The notes under the pieces were generated by a model. The model was given only the letters and a program-made list of their open reading frames with translations, had not been told where the DNA came from and did no database searches. 22,981 nucleotides of DNA from CAYRMN01 sp964425575 (GTDB taxonomy: Bacteria > Patescibacteriota > Patescibacteriia > 2-12-FULL-60-25), in contig CAYRMN010000022.1 of NCBI GenBank assembly GCA_964425575.1, forward strand, positions 1 to 22,981, written 5' to 3'. How positions within the stretch are numbered: the stretch's first letter is position 1; every line of letters starts with the position of its first letter. The translations under genes were made by a program, and so were the position numbers. This document shows, in pieces, positions 1 through 6,430 of this stretch.

Positions 1-15
1 GATGCAGACCGCGAA

Positions 16-39
16 CCCCGCCCTTCGCGAAGAGCGGGG
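16..39. other. GC-rich hairpin upstream of the first gene
   Basis: CCCCGC at 16-21 pairs with GCGGGG at 34-39, and CTT/AAG continue the stem after one C/A mismatch, closing on a CGCG loop. There is no T tract on either side, so it is not a typical intrinsic terminator. It lies about 40 bases before the start at 80 and could be the end of an upstream unit or a structured leader. Function is unknown. Confidence 0.4.
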
Positions 40-79
40 GACAAAGGTATGCGCCAAATACGGAAGTCCTGCACATCAC

Positions 80-343
80 ATGACTGATATTAACATCAAG
101 GCGCAAGATCAAATCTTACGAGGTCAGTATGCGAACATGATGCAGGTAACGCATGCGAAGGAGGAATTTATTCTTGACTTCATGCTCGCATTTCCACCTC
201 AGGGTGAATTGGTGTCGCGCTTGATCGTGTCACCTGCGCACATGAAGCGTATTGTGCATGCGCTTATGGATAACGTGCATAAATACGAGCAACAATTCGG
301 TTCTATTGAAGAAGCGGGCGAACCAAAACTTTTAAATGGCTAA
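80..343 (+). CDS. DUF3467-like small protein
   Basis: An 87-residue protein whose pattern (INIKAQDQILRGQYANMMQV, then EFILDFMLAFPPQGE, then SRLIVSPAHMKRIVHAL and NVHKYEQQFG) matches the DUF3467 family as I recall it: small proteins of about 90-100 residues, widespread in bacteria, with no established function. No membrane segment or signal peptide is visible. The ATG at 80 is preferred over an upstream in-frame ATG at 2 because family similarity starts with MTDINIKAQ and the upstream codons read as non-conserved. The stop overlaps the dnaJ start by 8 bases, so the two are probably translated from one message. Family assignment is from pattern memory and not from a search. Confidence 0.8.
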   Translation: MTDINIKAQDQILRGQYANMMQVTHAKEEFILDFMLAFPPQGELVSRLIVSPAHMKRIVHALMDNVHKYEQQFGSIEEAGEPKLLNG

Positions 344-1424
344 AGATTTTTACAAGATCCTTGGGGTCGAAAAGAGTGCTTCACAGGACGACATTAAAAA
401 GGCGTTCCGTCGTTTAGCGCACGAGCATCATCCAGATAAAGGCGGTGAAGATAAAAAATTCAAAGATATCAACGAAGCGTATCAGGTGTTGGGTGATGCG
501 CAGAAGCGCGCACAGTACGATCAATTCGGTTCCGCGGCGTTTGAACCTGGTGCGGGAGGATTTGGTGGAGGTCAGCCTGGTGGATTTGGATTTGATCCTT
601 CAGGCTTTGGTTTCAACATGAATATGGAGGACATGGGGGACTTGGGAGATGTGCTGGGTGGTATGTTTGGGTTTGGAGGTCGGGGAAATCGAGAAACCAG
701 AGGACAAAACATTGAAGTTGATGTCACGCTCACGTTTCTTGAAATGATTAGTGGCGCACGCAAGACCATTTCGCTCTATAAACAAAGCGCTTGTGAGTCC
801 TGCTCTGGGAGTGGGGCTGAGGCTGGCTCCTCGTTTACCACATGCTCTGTTTGTAAGGGAAAAGGTCAGACCGAGAAAGTTCAACGCACTATTTTTGGGA
901 CGGTTCAGGTTGCTGTGCCGTGTATGGATTGTCAGGGAAAGGGCAAGATGCCTGAAAAAAAATGTAGTGCCTGTAAAGGAGACGGAGTTCAGCGTCGGGA
1001 AAAGAAGATGGAGATTGATATTCCAGCCGGAATCAGTGAGGGTGAGGTATTGAAGATTACTGGAGAGGGCGAATATCCTGGTCGTCAAGGACGACCTGGC
1101 GACCTTTTTGTTCGCGTTCACATTACGCAGCATCCCGTGTTTGGCCGCGAGGGAAACGATGTGTATTCAACGGTCCAGGTTCCGTATACCACTCTTTCAT
1201 TGGGCGGATCGGTGGATGTTGAAACCGTTGATGGCATGGGCCAGCTCAAGATTCCGGAAGCAACACAGGGCGGAACGGTGTTCAAATTGCGCGGGAAGGG
1301 TGTTCCATTTTTACGTTCGCGCGGACGAGGGGATCAGTATGTGACCGTCCATCCTCTGGTTAATAAGAACCTAACCCATGAACAGAAAAAGCAACTAGAA
1401 GAATTAAAAAAGACGGGGCTATAG
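336..1424 (+). CDS. dnaJ: Chaperone protein DnaJ (type I Hsp40)
   Basis: A 362-residue cytoplasmic co-chaperone that stimulates DnaK ATPase activity and hands over unfolded clients. The J domain occupies residues 1-70 with the essential HPD motif at 32-34. A Gly/Phe-rich linker follows at about 74-120. The zinc-binding region at about 153-217 holds all four CxxCxGxG repeats (CESCSGSG, CSVCKGKG, CMDCQGKG, CSACKGDG). The C-terminal client-binding domains end with a charged helix. This is a complete type I (DnaJ/CbpA class A) architecture of normal length. The ATG lies inside the end of the upstream DUF3467-like gene, without a recognisable Shine-Dalgarno, suggesting translational coupling. No grpE or dnaK is present in the window. 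Confidence 0.97.
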   Translation: MAKDFYKILGVEKSASQDDIKKAFRRLAHEHHPDKGGEDKKFKDINEAYQVLGDAQKRAQYDQFGSAAFEPGAGGFGGGQPGGFGFDPSGFGFNMNMEDMGDLGDVLGGMFGFGGRGNRETRGQNIEVDVTLTFLEMISGARKTISLYKQSACESCSGSGAEAGSSFTTCSVCKGKGQTEKVQRTIFGTVQVAVPCMDCQGKGKMPEKKCSACKGDGVQRREKKMEIDIPAGISEGEVLKITGEGEYPGRQGRPGDLFVRVHITQHPVFGREGNDVYSTVQVPYTTLSLGGSVDVETVDGMGQLKIPEATQGGTVFKLRGKGVPFLRSRGRGDQYVTVHPLVNKNLTHEQKKQLEELKKTGL

Positions 1425-1430
1425 ACGCGC

Positions 1431-1542
1431 TCTGTCATTTCGACCAGCGGCCGTCCTCAAAAAATCAAACAATAAAGGCCAACGTGGAGAAATCCTTTAG
1501 AAAGATCTCTCCACTGCGCTATGCTTCGGTCGAGATGACAGA
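1431..1542. repeat. Palindromic intergenic repeat (TGTCATTTCGACC type)
   Basis: The outer arms TCTGTCATTTCGACC (1431-1445) and GGTCGAGATGACAGA (1528-1542) are complementary at 14 of 15 positions. An inner hairpin pairs GTGGAGAAATC (1484-1494) with GATCTCTCCAC (1504-1514) at 10 of 11 positions. The 13-mer TGTCATTTCGACC differs by one base from TGTCATTCCGACC at 22779, the outer arm of a second element in this window. It fills the gap between dnaJ and the next promoter. This type of dispersed palindrome is common between bacterial genes; whether it acts as terminator, RNA structure or non-autonomous mobile element cannot be told here. Confidence 0.7.
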
Positions 1543-1596
1543 CTATTTGGAAGCGATGGTACAAAAAATAGAAATATAGGTTTTCCTATTTTTGTC

Positions 1597-1605
1597 TGCT
1601 ATACT
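1597..1605 (+). promoter_or_regulatory. Extended -10 promoter, near-leaderless
   Basis: TGC followed by TATACT (1600-1605) forms an extended -10 element. No good -35 hexamer is seen 16-18 bases upstream. Normal spacing puts the transcript start near 1612, only 4 bases before the ATG at 1616, so the message would be leaderless or nearly so. Confidence 0.7.
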
Positions 1606-1615
1606 CTGGTCATCT

Positions 1616-2152
1616 ATGGGCCAAATCGTTTCTTTCATCACCTCACTAAACTGGTCGAATCCAACCTGGGATATTTTTATCCTGTTGTTTTTTATCGTTG
1701 GGGCGCTTCTCTACGGATTATCGCTTGGCCGAGATCGCGTGATTGTGATTTTAGTTGCGATCTATATGGCGCTCGCGGTTGTTACGAACGCGCCGGCACT
1801 TTCATCGCTGAATGTATCGCTTCACTTGAATGAAAATTACGTGTTGCAAGTCAGCATTTTTCTTGGCATTTTTGTCGTTGTTTTTTTTCTCTTGTCACGC
1901 AGTGCGCTCTTAAAAACATTGGGAGGTTCTGACGCACCCGGATCATGGTGGCAAACCATTGTTTTCAGCATGCTTCAAGTTGGTCTATTGATCAGTGTTA
2001 CCTTAAATTTTCTGCCACCAACTATTACCCAGGGATTGACCCAGGTCACAAAAAATATTTTTATGAGCAATTATGGCCGCAGTGCTTGGCTCATTCTTCC
2101 TATTGTATTCATGGTGATCGCTCCAAAAGGAAAACATGAAGCGGGAGAGTAA
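1616..2152 (+). CDS. Multi-pass membrane protein of unknown function
   Basis: A 178-residue very hydrophobic protein with about five membrane segments: roughly residues 20-40 (FILLFFIVGALLYGLSLG), 43-60 (VIVILVAIYMALAVV), 75-98 (VLQVSIFLGIFVVVFFLLSR), 113-135 (TIVFSMLQVGLLISVTLNFL) and 160-173 (WLILPIVFMVIAP). A polar stretch including the GGSDAPGSWW motif lies between segments 3 and 4. No catalytic motif is recognised; the length and topology recall CvpA-like small membrane proteins, but I cannot assign it. A TTG at 1592 could extend the frame by eight codons, yet it lies within the promoter, so the ATG at 1616 is chosen. The gene faces the minus-strand gene at 2186-2737 tail to tail. Confidence 0.75.
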   Translation: MGQIVSFITSLNWSNPTWDIFILLFFIVGALLYGLSLGRDRVIVILVAIYMALAVVTNAPALSSLNVSLHLNENYVLQVSIFLGIFVVVFFLLSRSALLKTLGGSDAPGSWWQTIVFSMLQVGLLISVTLNFLPPTITQGLTQVTKNIFMSNYGRSAWLILPIVFMVIAPKGKHEAGE

Positions 2153-2161
2153 GGCGTAGGA

Positions 2162-2176
2162 GCGTGTGCCACACGC
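2162..2176. terminator. Short hairpin between convergent genes
   Basis: GCGTGT (2162-2167) and ACACGC (2171-2176) form a perfect 6-bp stem with a 3-base loop, 9 bases after the stop of the upstream gene. Downstream on the plus strand comes a loosely T-rich stretch (2185-2195) but no clean T tract, so it is only a candidate terminator. Confidence 0.35.
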
Positions 2177-2185
2177 CCTCGTCGT

Positions 2186-2737
2186 TTATTTATTTGCCAG
2201 ATAGACGATTTCAGTGGCAGCGATCGTATCGTGTGATGCGATTTTTTCTTGTGACGTAATCCGTACCCATCCACCTACGGGAATATCAGTGAATGACATT
2301 TTTTCAGTACGACTTGGAGATGGGGGACGTGGCGCAGCAGTTGAATGTGTGCGAAGCTCTTGTTGAATTTGTTTAGGTGTCTTGAGAGTTTCTTTATAGA
2401 CGACAGCGTTTTGGGTTGCAAGAAGAACTTGGATTGTGGTTGAAGAGTCTGTGTTGATAATAAATCGATCTTTTTGTTTTTCTTGAACAGTGCCAGTAAG
2501 AATATACGAGGTTGAAGATGAGGACTCGAGGTCCGCAACTGCTTCAGGCGGAGGAAGAGGCGCCGCGTTGATCGAGAGAGCCTGGGGCTCAGGAGCAAGT
2601 CGATTCGTACGGTCGTTCACGATCATGGGCGCTGATGTTTTCATCCATAGATCTACCGCCAGTAGCATGATCGTGGTGATCAGTAAGGCGGAACAGAGGA
2701 CGACGAGAATAGGGCGTGAATAGGAGCGCTTGCGCAT
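2186..2737 (-). CDS. Membrane-anchored protein with small C-terminal beta-type domain, unknown function
   Basis: A 183-residue protein beginning MRKRSYSRPILVV, with one N-terminal membrane segment at about residues 9-31 (VVLCSALLITTIMLLAVDLW) and positive charges before it, so the rest should face outward. A Pro/Ala/Ser-rich linker (about 48-75) leads to a domain with the pattern TGTVQEKQKDRFIINT ... SFTDIPVGGWVRI ... EIVYL. The order 'conversion to a form with sequestered expression, then a bounded condition on conductivity' resembles DUF5666-like or OB-type folds of other CPR envelope proteins, but this is only a resemblance in the GTV...F...T...I.VGGWV pattern. The start at 2737 rather than 2791 is chosen because the longer frame runs through the promoter at 2748-2756. 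No function is proposed. Confidence 0.7.
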   Translation of the reverse strand: MRKRSYSRPILVVLCSALLITTIMLLAVDLWMKTSAPMIVNDRTNRLAPEPQALSINAAPLPPPEAVADLESSSSTSYILTGTVQEKQKDRFIINTDSSTTIQVLLATQNAVVYKETLKTPKQIQQELRTHSTAAPRPPSPSRTEKMSFTDIPVGGWVRITSQEKIASHDTIAATEIVYLANK

Positions 2738-2747
2738 ATCGTTGAAT

Positions 2748-2756
2748 AGTATAGCA
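2748..2756 (-). promoter_or_regulatory. Extended -10 promoter, near-leaderless (minus strand)
   Basis: On the minus strand this reads TGC followed by TATACT, with 10 bases between TATACT and the ATG at 2737. The inferred transcript start is near 2741, giving a leader of about 4 bases. The element is identical to those at 1597 and 4892. No convincing -35 hexamer is seen. Confidence 0.7.
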
Positions 2757-2781
2757 AGAGATGGGGTAGAGCGCACATGAT

Positions 2782-2808
2782 GAATCCGCACTCAACCGCT
2801 GCGGATTC
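2782..2808. other. Perfect 9-bp inverted repeat between divergent units
   Basis: GAATCCGCA (2782-2790) and TGCGGATTC (2800-2808) are perfectly complementary around a 9-base spacer. It lies between the minus-strand promoter at 2748-2756 and the foreign-looking lipoprotein unit. No T tract follows. It could be an operator, a remnant terminator or an insertion boundary. The remaining stretch 2809-2990 shows no gene I can support; a TGGACA at about 2901 has no well-spaced -10 partner. Confidence 0.45.
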
Positions 2809-2996
2809 CCGCTGGAGATGGTCAACGGTCCTCGCTTGTTTTTGTGCGGTTCCATCATATGCGTTGGTGAGTGAAAATATGGGGAATGACAAGTGCTCTG
2901 GACAGAGTATTGTTTTTATGCTTACATACTGGCACACTCTCTGTGAGGAGAGGCGACGCGGATCATCTGCGCCGTTTTGTTCCTTACACTCAACAC

Positions 2997-3001
2997 GGAG
3001 G
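2997..3001 (+). promoter_or_regulatory. Canonical Shine-Dalgarno of the lipoprotein gene
   Basis: GGAGG at 2997-3001 lies 6 bases before the ATG at 3008, an ideal ribosome-binding site. It fixes the start, since the longer frame from 2777 has no such site and encodes no signal peptide. It also stands out, because most other units here have almost no leader and no Shine-Dalgarno. Confidence 0.85.
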
Positions 3002-3007
3002 TCCGTC

Positions 3008-4825
3008 ATGGATCGACGCTTGTTTCCTCATCAGTGGTTGCTGGTGCTGATGCTGGTCATCAGCCCGATCGTGGCATGCTCCTCCGAAACGGGTGCGCCA
3101 TGGTCGTTCGACATCAGAATTCGCGTCGTCGAGACGACCTCGACGTCCGCTTCGTCAAGCGGAACAAGCACGACAACAAGTCATGCTTCCTCCGGGATGA
3201 TGACCACACCGACGGTGGTCTGCCTCCAGGGCTACTGCGGAAGCGAGGACGGAGGAGCCGGCAACGGTGGCTCCACTGGTTCCGCTGGTGGATCACCGAA
3301 CACAACTTCCACCACGACGAGTGGCGGAGAAGGCGGCAACGCCACGACGAGCACCGCGACTTCCTCCTCTACGGGAGGCGCTGGCGGCTCTGGTAACGGC
3401 GGCGCAAGTGGCGCGGGCGGAGTGCCCGGCACTGGCGGCGACGCGACCACAACCACCACGAGCGGCGGTAGCGGCGGTGCCGGCGGCATGGGCGGTGCAG
3501 GTAACGGCGGTGCTGGTGGACAAGCTGGCGCCACAGGCGTTGGTGGTGTCGCTGGAGCTGCGGGCGCCAACGGTGCAGGTGGCACTGGCGGCACCTTCGC
3601 ATCGGGCGGCGGCGGCACGGGCGGAACGTCTGGCGCAGGCGGCGCCCTCACGGGCGCTGGCGGCACGGGCGGCTCGGTCGCGGTCGGTGGCGGTGATCCT
3701 GCGGATGCAGGCGTCCCCATCGATCCCGACGCAGGCACTCCTCCGGCGGACGACGCGGGTGACGGCAGCGTCCCCGCAAATCCCGACGCGGGCACGGATG
3801 CTGGCGGACCCCCGGTCTGTCAGCCGCCGGTTGCACAACCGGTGACCTGCTCTGGGTGGATCGCACACGCTGATGCCAATCTCGCGGCGTTGAGCGTGGT
3901 GAGCAGCGGTGTGGCGATTGCGCCCAACGAGGCGTATGTCGCTGGTGGTATGAACGCCGGCAAGATCGTCCGCTTCGACGGATCCGCCTTCATTCCTCAA
4001 GCTCTCAGCCCGATCCCGTTCAGCATCAAGACGGTCGACATGCTCGATGGTCACCTGCTCGCCTTCGGTCGCGGACCGAAGTTCGGGTACGATTGCATCG
4101 TGCTCGAAAAAACCGGCCAGGATTCATGGACAAAGGTTCTCGGAACGCCGTCCGTGGGTTCTTCTGGAGGCTGTGTCCACGGCTGGGGCACGTCGGCGGA
4201 CATGTTTCTCCTTGCGCTGACCGGAACTGGAGATACCGCCGTCTATCGAGGTCCACTCCATGGGCCTTGGGTCCAGATGACGATCCCTGCGCTGCCGATG
4301 AAGACCCGTCCCGAGCGTATCTGGGGCATTGGCAACATGGTCTACGTCGTCGGCCGCAAGATCGACGCGCAGTCCAATGACGCGGGTGGGATGTTCCTGG
4401 TCTACGACAGCAACGTCGGCAACCAGTGGATTTCCATTCAGGTCGATCCTCAAGTAGCAGAGATCTTGGCGGTGAACGGCAGCGATTCCTGCGATGTCAC
4501 ACTGGGCGGTCGAAGTTTCGGATCGCCAGCCATGGGTGTGATGATCTCGTTCGATGGCGCAATGCTCTCAGCGCCGTCCTTCCAGCCAGAAGTCAGCACG
4601 ATCTTCCAGATCGCGAAGACAGCGTCTGGTGGCCTTCTGGCAGTTGGAGGTCTCGACGGGTTCGTCCAGACCTGGATCGGTACCGAAAGCGTTGCTCAGG
4701 ATTTCCAATGGAGCGATCCTATGTCGCCCCTGAGCTATCACCCCCGCGGAATCGTTCGGATTGCCGGCTCGGACGTCACCCTCGTTCTGGCCGATGAGGC
4801 CGTCCTCAGCGGGGCCTGCAACTGA
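3008..4825 (+). CDS. Foreign-looking Gly/Thr/Ala-rich lipoprotein with propeller-like C-terminal half
   Basis: A 605-residue protein with a lipoprotein signal peptide: MDRR, a hydrophobic core (WLLVLMLVISPIVA), and a lipobox IVAC with the lipidated cysteine at residue 24. Residues about 40-230 are low-complexity runs of Gly, Ala, Thr and Ser (GGAGG, TTTTS and ATSTATSSS types). A Pro/Asp section with repeated DAG tripeptides follows at about 231-270. The remaining ~330 residues contain repeated units of the style 'AYVAGG...GKIVRFDG', 'VYVVGRK...GGMFLVYD' and 'LLAVGGLDGFVQTW', which suggest a beta-propeller-like surface domain. This build is typical of Myxococcota outer-surface lipoproteins (known pattern, no search run). 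Base composition is far more GC-rich than both neighbours, the gene has a classical Shine-Dalgarno, and it carries its own terminator. It is either a horizontal acquisition or an assembly chimera. Substrate or role unknown. Confidence 0.88.
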   Translation: MDRRLFPHQWLLVLMLVISPIVACSSETGAPWSFDIRIRVVETTSTSASSSGTSTTTSHASSGMMTTPTVVCLQGYCGSEDGGAGNGGSTGSAGGSPNTTSTTTSGGEGGNATTSTATSSSTGGAGGSGNGGASGAGGVPGTGGDATTTTTSGGSGGAGGMGGAGNGGAGGQAGATGVGGVAGAAGANGAGGTGGTFASGGGGTGGTSGAGGALTGAGGTGGSVAVGGGDPADAGVPIDPDAGTPPADDAGDGSVPANPDAGTDAGGPPVCQPPVAQPVTCSGWIAHADANLAALSVVSSGVAIAPNEAYVAGGMNAGKIVRFDGSAFIPQALSPIPFSIKTVDMLDGHLLAFGRGPKFGYDCIVLEKTGQDSWTKVLGTPSVGSSGGCVHGWGTSADMFLLALTGTGDTAVYRGPLHGPWVQMTIPALPMKTRPERIWGIGNMVYVVGRKIDAQSNDAGGMFLVYDSNVGNQWISIQVDPQVAEILAVNGSDSCDVTLGGRSFGSPAMGVMISFDGAMLSAPSFQPEVSTIFQIAKTASGGLLAVGGLDGFVQTWIGTESVAQDFQWSDPMSPLSYHPRGIVRIAGSDVTLVLADEAVLSGACN

Positions 4826-4840
4826 ACTCCCCTTCCACTT

Positions 4841-4890
4841 GAGAGCTCCTCCGATGATCGCGACATCGGACGGAGCTCTCTTTTCTTTTT
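4841..4890 (+). terminator. Strong intrinsic terminator of the lipoprotein gene
   Basis: Arm 4841-4856 (GAGAGCTCC then TCCGATG) pairs with 4864-4880 (CATCGGA then CGGAGCTCTC) over 16 base pairs with a single bulged base and a 7-base loop, followed at once by the T-rich tract 4881-4890. It starts 16 bases after the TGA stop. It is the strongest terminator in the window, and the next promoter begins two bases after its T tract. Confidence 0.93.
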
Positions 4891-4891
4891 G

Positions 4892-4900
4892 TGCTATACT
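4892..4900 (+). promoter_or_regulatory. Extended -10 promoter, near-leaderless
   Basis: TGC plus TATACT (4895-4900), with 8 bases to the ATG at 4909; the inferred transcript start is near 4907. The position where a -35 box would lie is inside the preceding terminator stem and does not match the consensus, so the extended -10 would have to suffice. Confidence 0.7.
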
Positions 4901-4908
4901 TCCTGTAT

Positions 4909-6288
4909 ATGCGATTTCATCGTTTTTCTTATGTCATTGGAGCGGGTGTAGGTTTGGCTTTTCCACTTATAACATGGGCAGCTTTTAACGGACCAGTGCA
5001 GGCACCGCCTCTCGGCAATGTTCCTGGGGTTGTTTGGAATAGAACGACTGCTGGAGGGGATGCGAATCAACAAACGGGAACTGAATTTAATATTGCTGGG
5101 AGTGGGCGTTTGGGTGGGGACTTGATTTTAGAAGATTCAAAAGCTTTGCGTATTGATAAAGTAGGAGCCGCATCTTTTAATATTGGTAATTGGGGAGCGG
5201 GGTCACGACCTTTGACGGTTTCTATTTTTGGAGATTTGGAAATGGCGTCTTTTGGGCCCGGGGTAGGTGAAGAAGGCAAAATCACCGCACCAAAGTTCTG
5301 TCTCAACGCGGACTGTATTACGGAATGGCCGAATGGGAAGGAGTATCTGCGACTTGATGGAGGAACGATGTCAGGACTTCTTGAAATTCCATCCTTTAAA
5401 ATTGATAACGGAAATGGATATCGACTTCTTACCTCCGATCAGCAAACGTCGCCTTCGGTTGATCCATCTTTTAATCCTTCGTTTATTGACCTAACTGGCC
5501 CCGTGGGAAGATTGGAACTATTGAGTCAGAATTCTAGAAACCTGATTCAGGCTACGTTGCCAACGGCAAATGTGTTTGATCAAGCCTTTAAATTTTCGCA
5601 AGGATCCGGAGTGTCTACAGCCCTAACGCTAGAGGGTCTAAAGAAAAATGATTCAGCGTTGTATTTTACCATTCCTGGAGCTGGATTAACTGGAAGACTT
5701 GGTGACTTTCAAAATATTGCTGGGTTGACTGTTGATAAAAGCTCATCTGATTTAACATCTCGCGGGGCAGTCTTCTCTGTTACAGGCAGCACAACGGCGG
5801 TAACGCTTTTACCTGCTGTCGCTGGGGGTAACGGTGGAAAAGCCGCTGACCTTGTAGGAAATGTTACGATGAAGGGAAATTTTAAACTTACTCCTCAGCC
5901 GGGGGTGACGGGTGCAGGGGGAATGGATGTGACGGGCGGTCAATACGGAGGATATTTTACGAATACAACCGCTCCTGGATATTCGGCTTGGGTTGGATAT
6001 AATGGATATGGAGGCTGGTTTACAGCCCCGGCTGGTGGGTATGGCGTGTATAGCACGCAAAATATTGGTGCGGGTGGAGATTTGGTGGCAACAGGAAAGC
6101 TTCAGGTGAATGGAAACGTTCAGACGGGCGCAAACATCGTGGCGCCAAACAATACCCTTGAAAATTGTATGTGGGAGACTACCTCACTCGCCTCAACGAA
6201 TTATATTTGTTCTGCGAACAAGATTATGGCTGGTATGCATAAGAGTGCGGCGGGGGTGGTCGATCAGATGTACTGTTGTAATTTGTAG
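4909..6288 (+). CDS. Secreted surface protein of unknown function, fibre-like
   Basis: A 459-residue protein with a signal peptide (MRFHRF then a hydrophobic stretch ending near residue 25, AFPLITWAAF). The mature part is rich in Gly, Asn, Thr and Ser and in short beta-forming stretches such as GSGRLGGDLILEDSKALRI, which recall tail-fibre or beta-helical surface proteins. A FCLNADCITEWP motif (cysteines at 131 and 136) follows the first third, and the C-terminus carries five cysteines in ENCMWE...NYICSAN...MYCCNL (from residue 420), suggesting disulfide-stabilised ends. CPR genomes often carry such proteins next to pilin or envelope genes. An upstream in-frame GTG at 4891 lies within the promoter, so the ATG at 4909 is preferred. 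Adhesion or envelope structure is a guess. Confidence 0.8.
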   Translation: MRFHRFSYVIGAGVGLAFPLITWAAFNGPVQAPPLGNVPGVVWNRTTAGGDANQQTGTEFNIAGSGRLGGDLILEDSKALRIDKVGAASFNIGNWGAGSRPLTVSIFGDLEMASFGPGVGEEGKITAPKFCLNADCITEWPNGKEYLRLDGGTMSGLLEIPSFKIDNGNGYRLLTSDQQTSPSVDPSFNPSFIDLTGPVGRLELLSQNSRNLIQATLPTANVFDQAFKFSQGSGVSTALTLEGLKKNDSALYFTIPGAGLTGRLGDFQNIAGLTVDKSSSDLTSRGAVFSVTGSTTAVTLLPAVAGGNGGKAADLVGNVTMKGNFKLTPQPGVTGAGGMDVTGGQYGGYFTNTTAPGYSAWVGYNGYGGWFTAPAGGYGVYSTQNIGAGGDLVATGKLQVNGNVQTGANIVAPNNTLENCMWETTSLASTNYICSANKIMAGMHKSAAGVVDQMYCCNL

Positions 6289-6289
6289 G

Positions 6290-6412
6290 CGTGTCTTAAA
6301 AATGGCGATCTGCTCGGTCTTCACATCGTCGTTTACTCACCGTAGATTACTACGCCTCGCAAACTCCTTGCTCCAGACCGTCGCATCTCATCCATTTTTA
6401 AGACACGTTTTT
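6290..6412. repeat. Long imperfect palindrome with T tract (terminator-like or mobile hairpin)
   Basis: Perfect 16-bp arms CGTGTCTTAAAAATGG (6290-6305) and CCATTTTTAAGACACG (6392-6407) flank 86 bases that keep pairing in part: a CGGTCT/AGACCG pair further in, and a central CGTAG-ATTA-CTACG hairpin. Five Ts (6408-6412) follow the right arm. It begins right after the stop of the surface-protein gene and ends 18 bases before cysS, filling nearly the whole gap. It could terminate the upstream transcript, be a structured RNA, or be a MITE/REP-like dispersed element. Confidence 0.75.
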
Positions 6413-6430
6413 GGGATAGAAACTTCATAC

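Noticed and set aside
600..1133. Minus-strand open frame opposite dnaJ
   Set aside because: Complete DnaJ domains are encoded on the plus strand across this whole span.
2777..3007. 77-codon N-terminal extension of the lipoprotein gene
   Set aside because: The signal peptide and lipobox begin at the ATG at 3008, which has an ideal GGAGG; the extension includes a palindrome and has no such site.
3200..3700. Tandem DNA repeats or CRISPR-like array in the Gly-rich stretch
   Set aside because: Periodicity follows codons for Gly, Ala and Thr, with no constant repeat unit or spacers and an open reading frame throughout.
3232..3795. Minus-strand Pro/Ala-rich open frame of 187 codons
   Set aside because: It is the antisense of the Gly/Thr/Ala repeat; GGC and GCC repeats on the plus strand create proline runs without stops.
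3293..4054. Minus-strand 253-codon open frame rich in Arg and Ala
   Set aside because: Antisense of a GC-rich gene with no start signal or family pattern; the plus strand has signal peptide, ribosome site and terminator.
6290..6430. T-box or other riboswitch controlling cysS
   Set aside because: No specifier loop, T-box consensus or antiterminator was recognised; the structure looks like a simple long palindrome.
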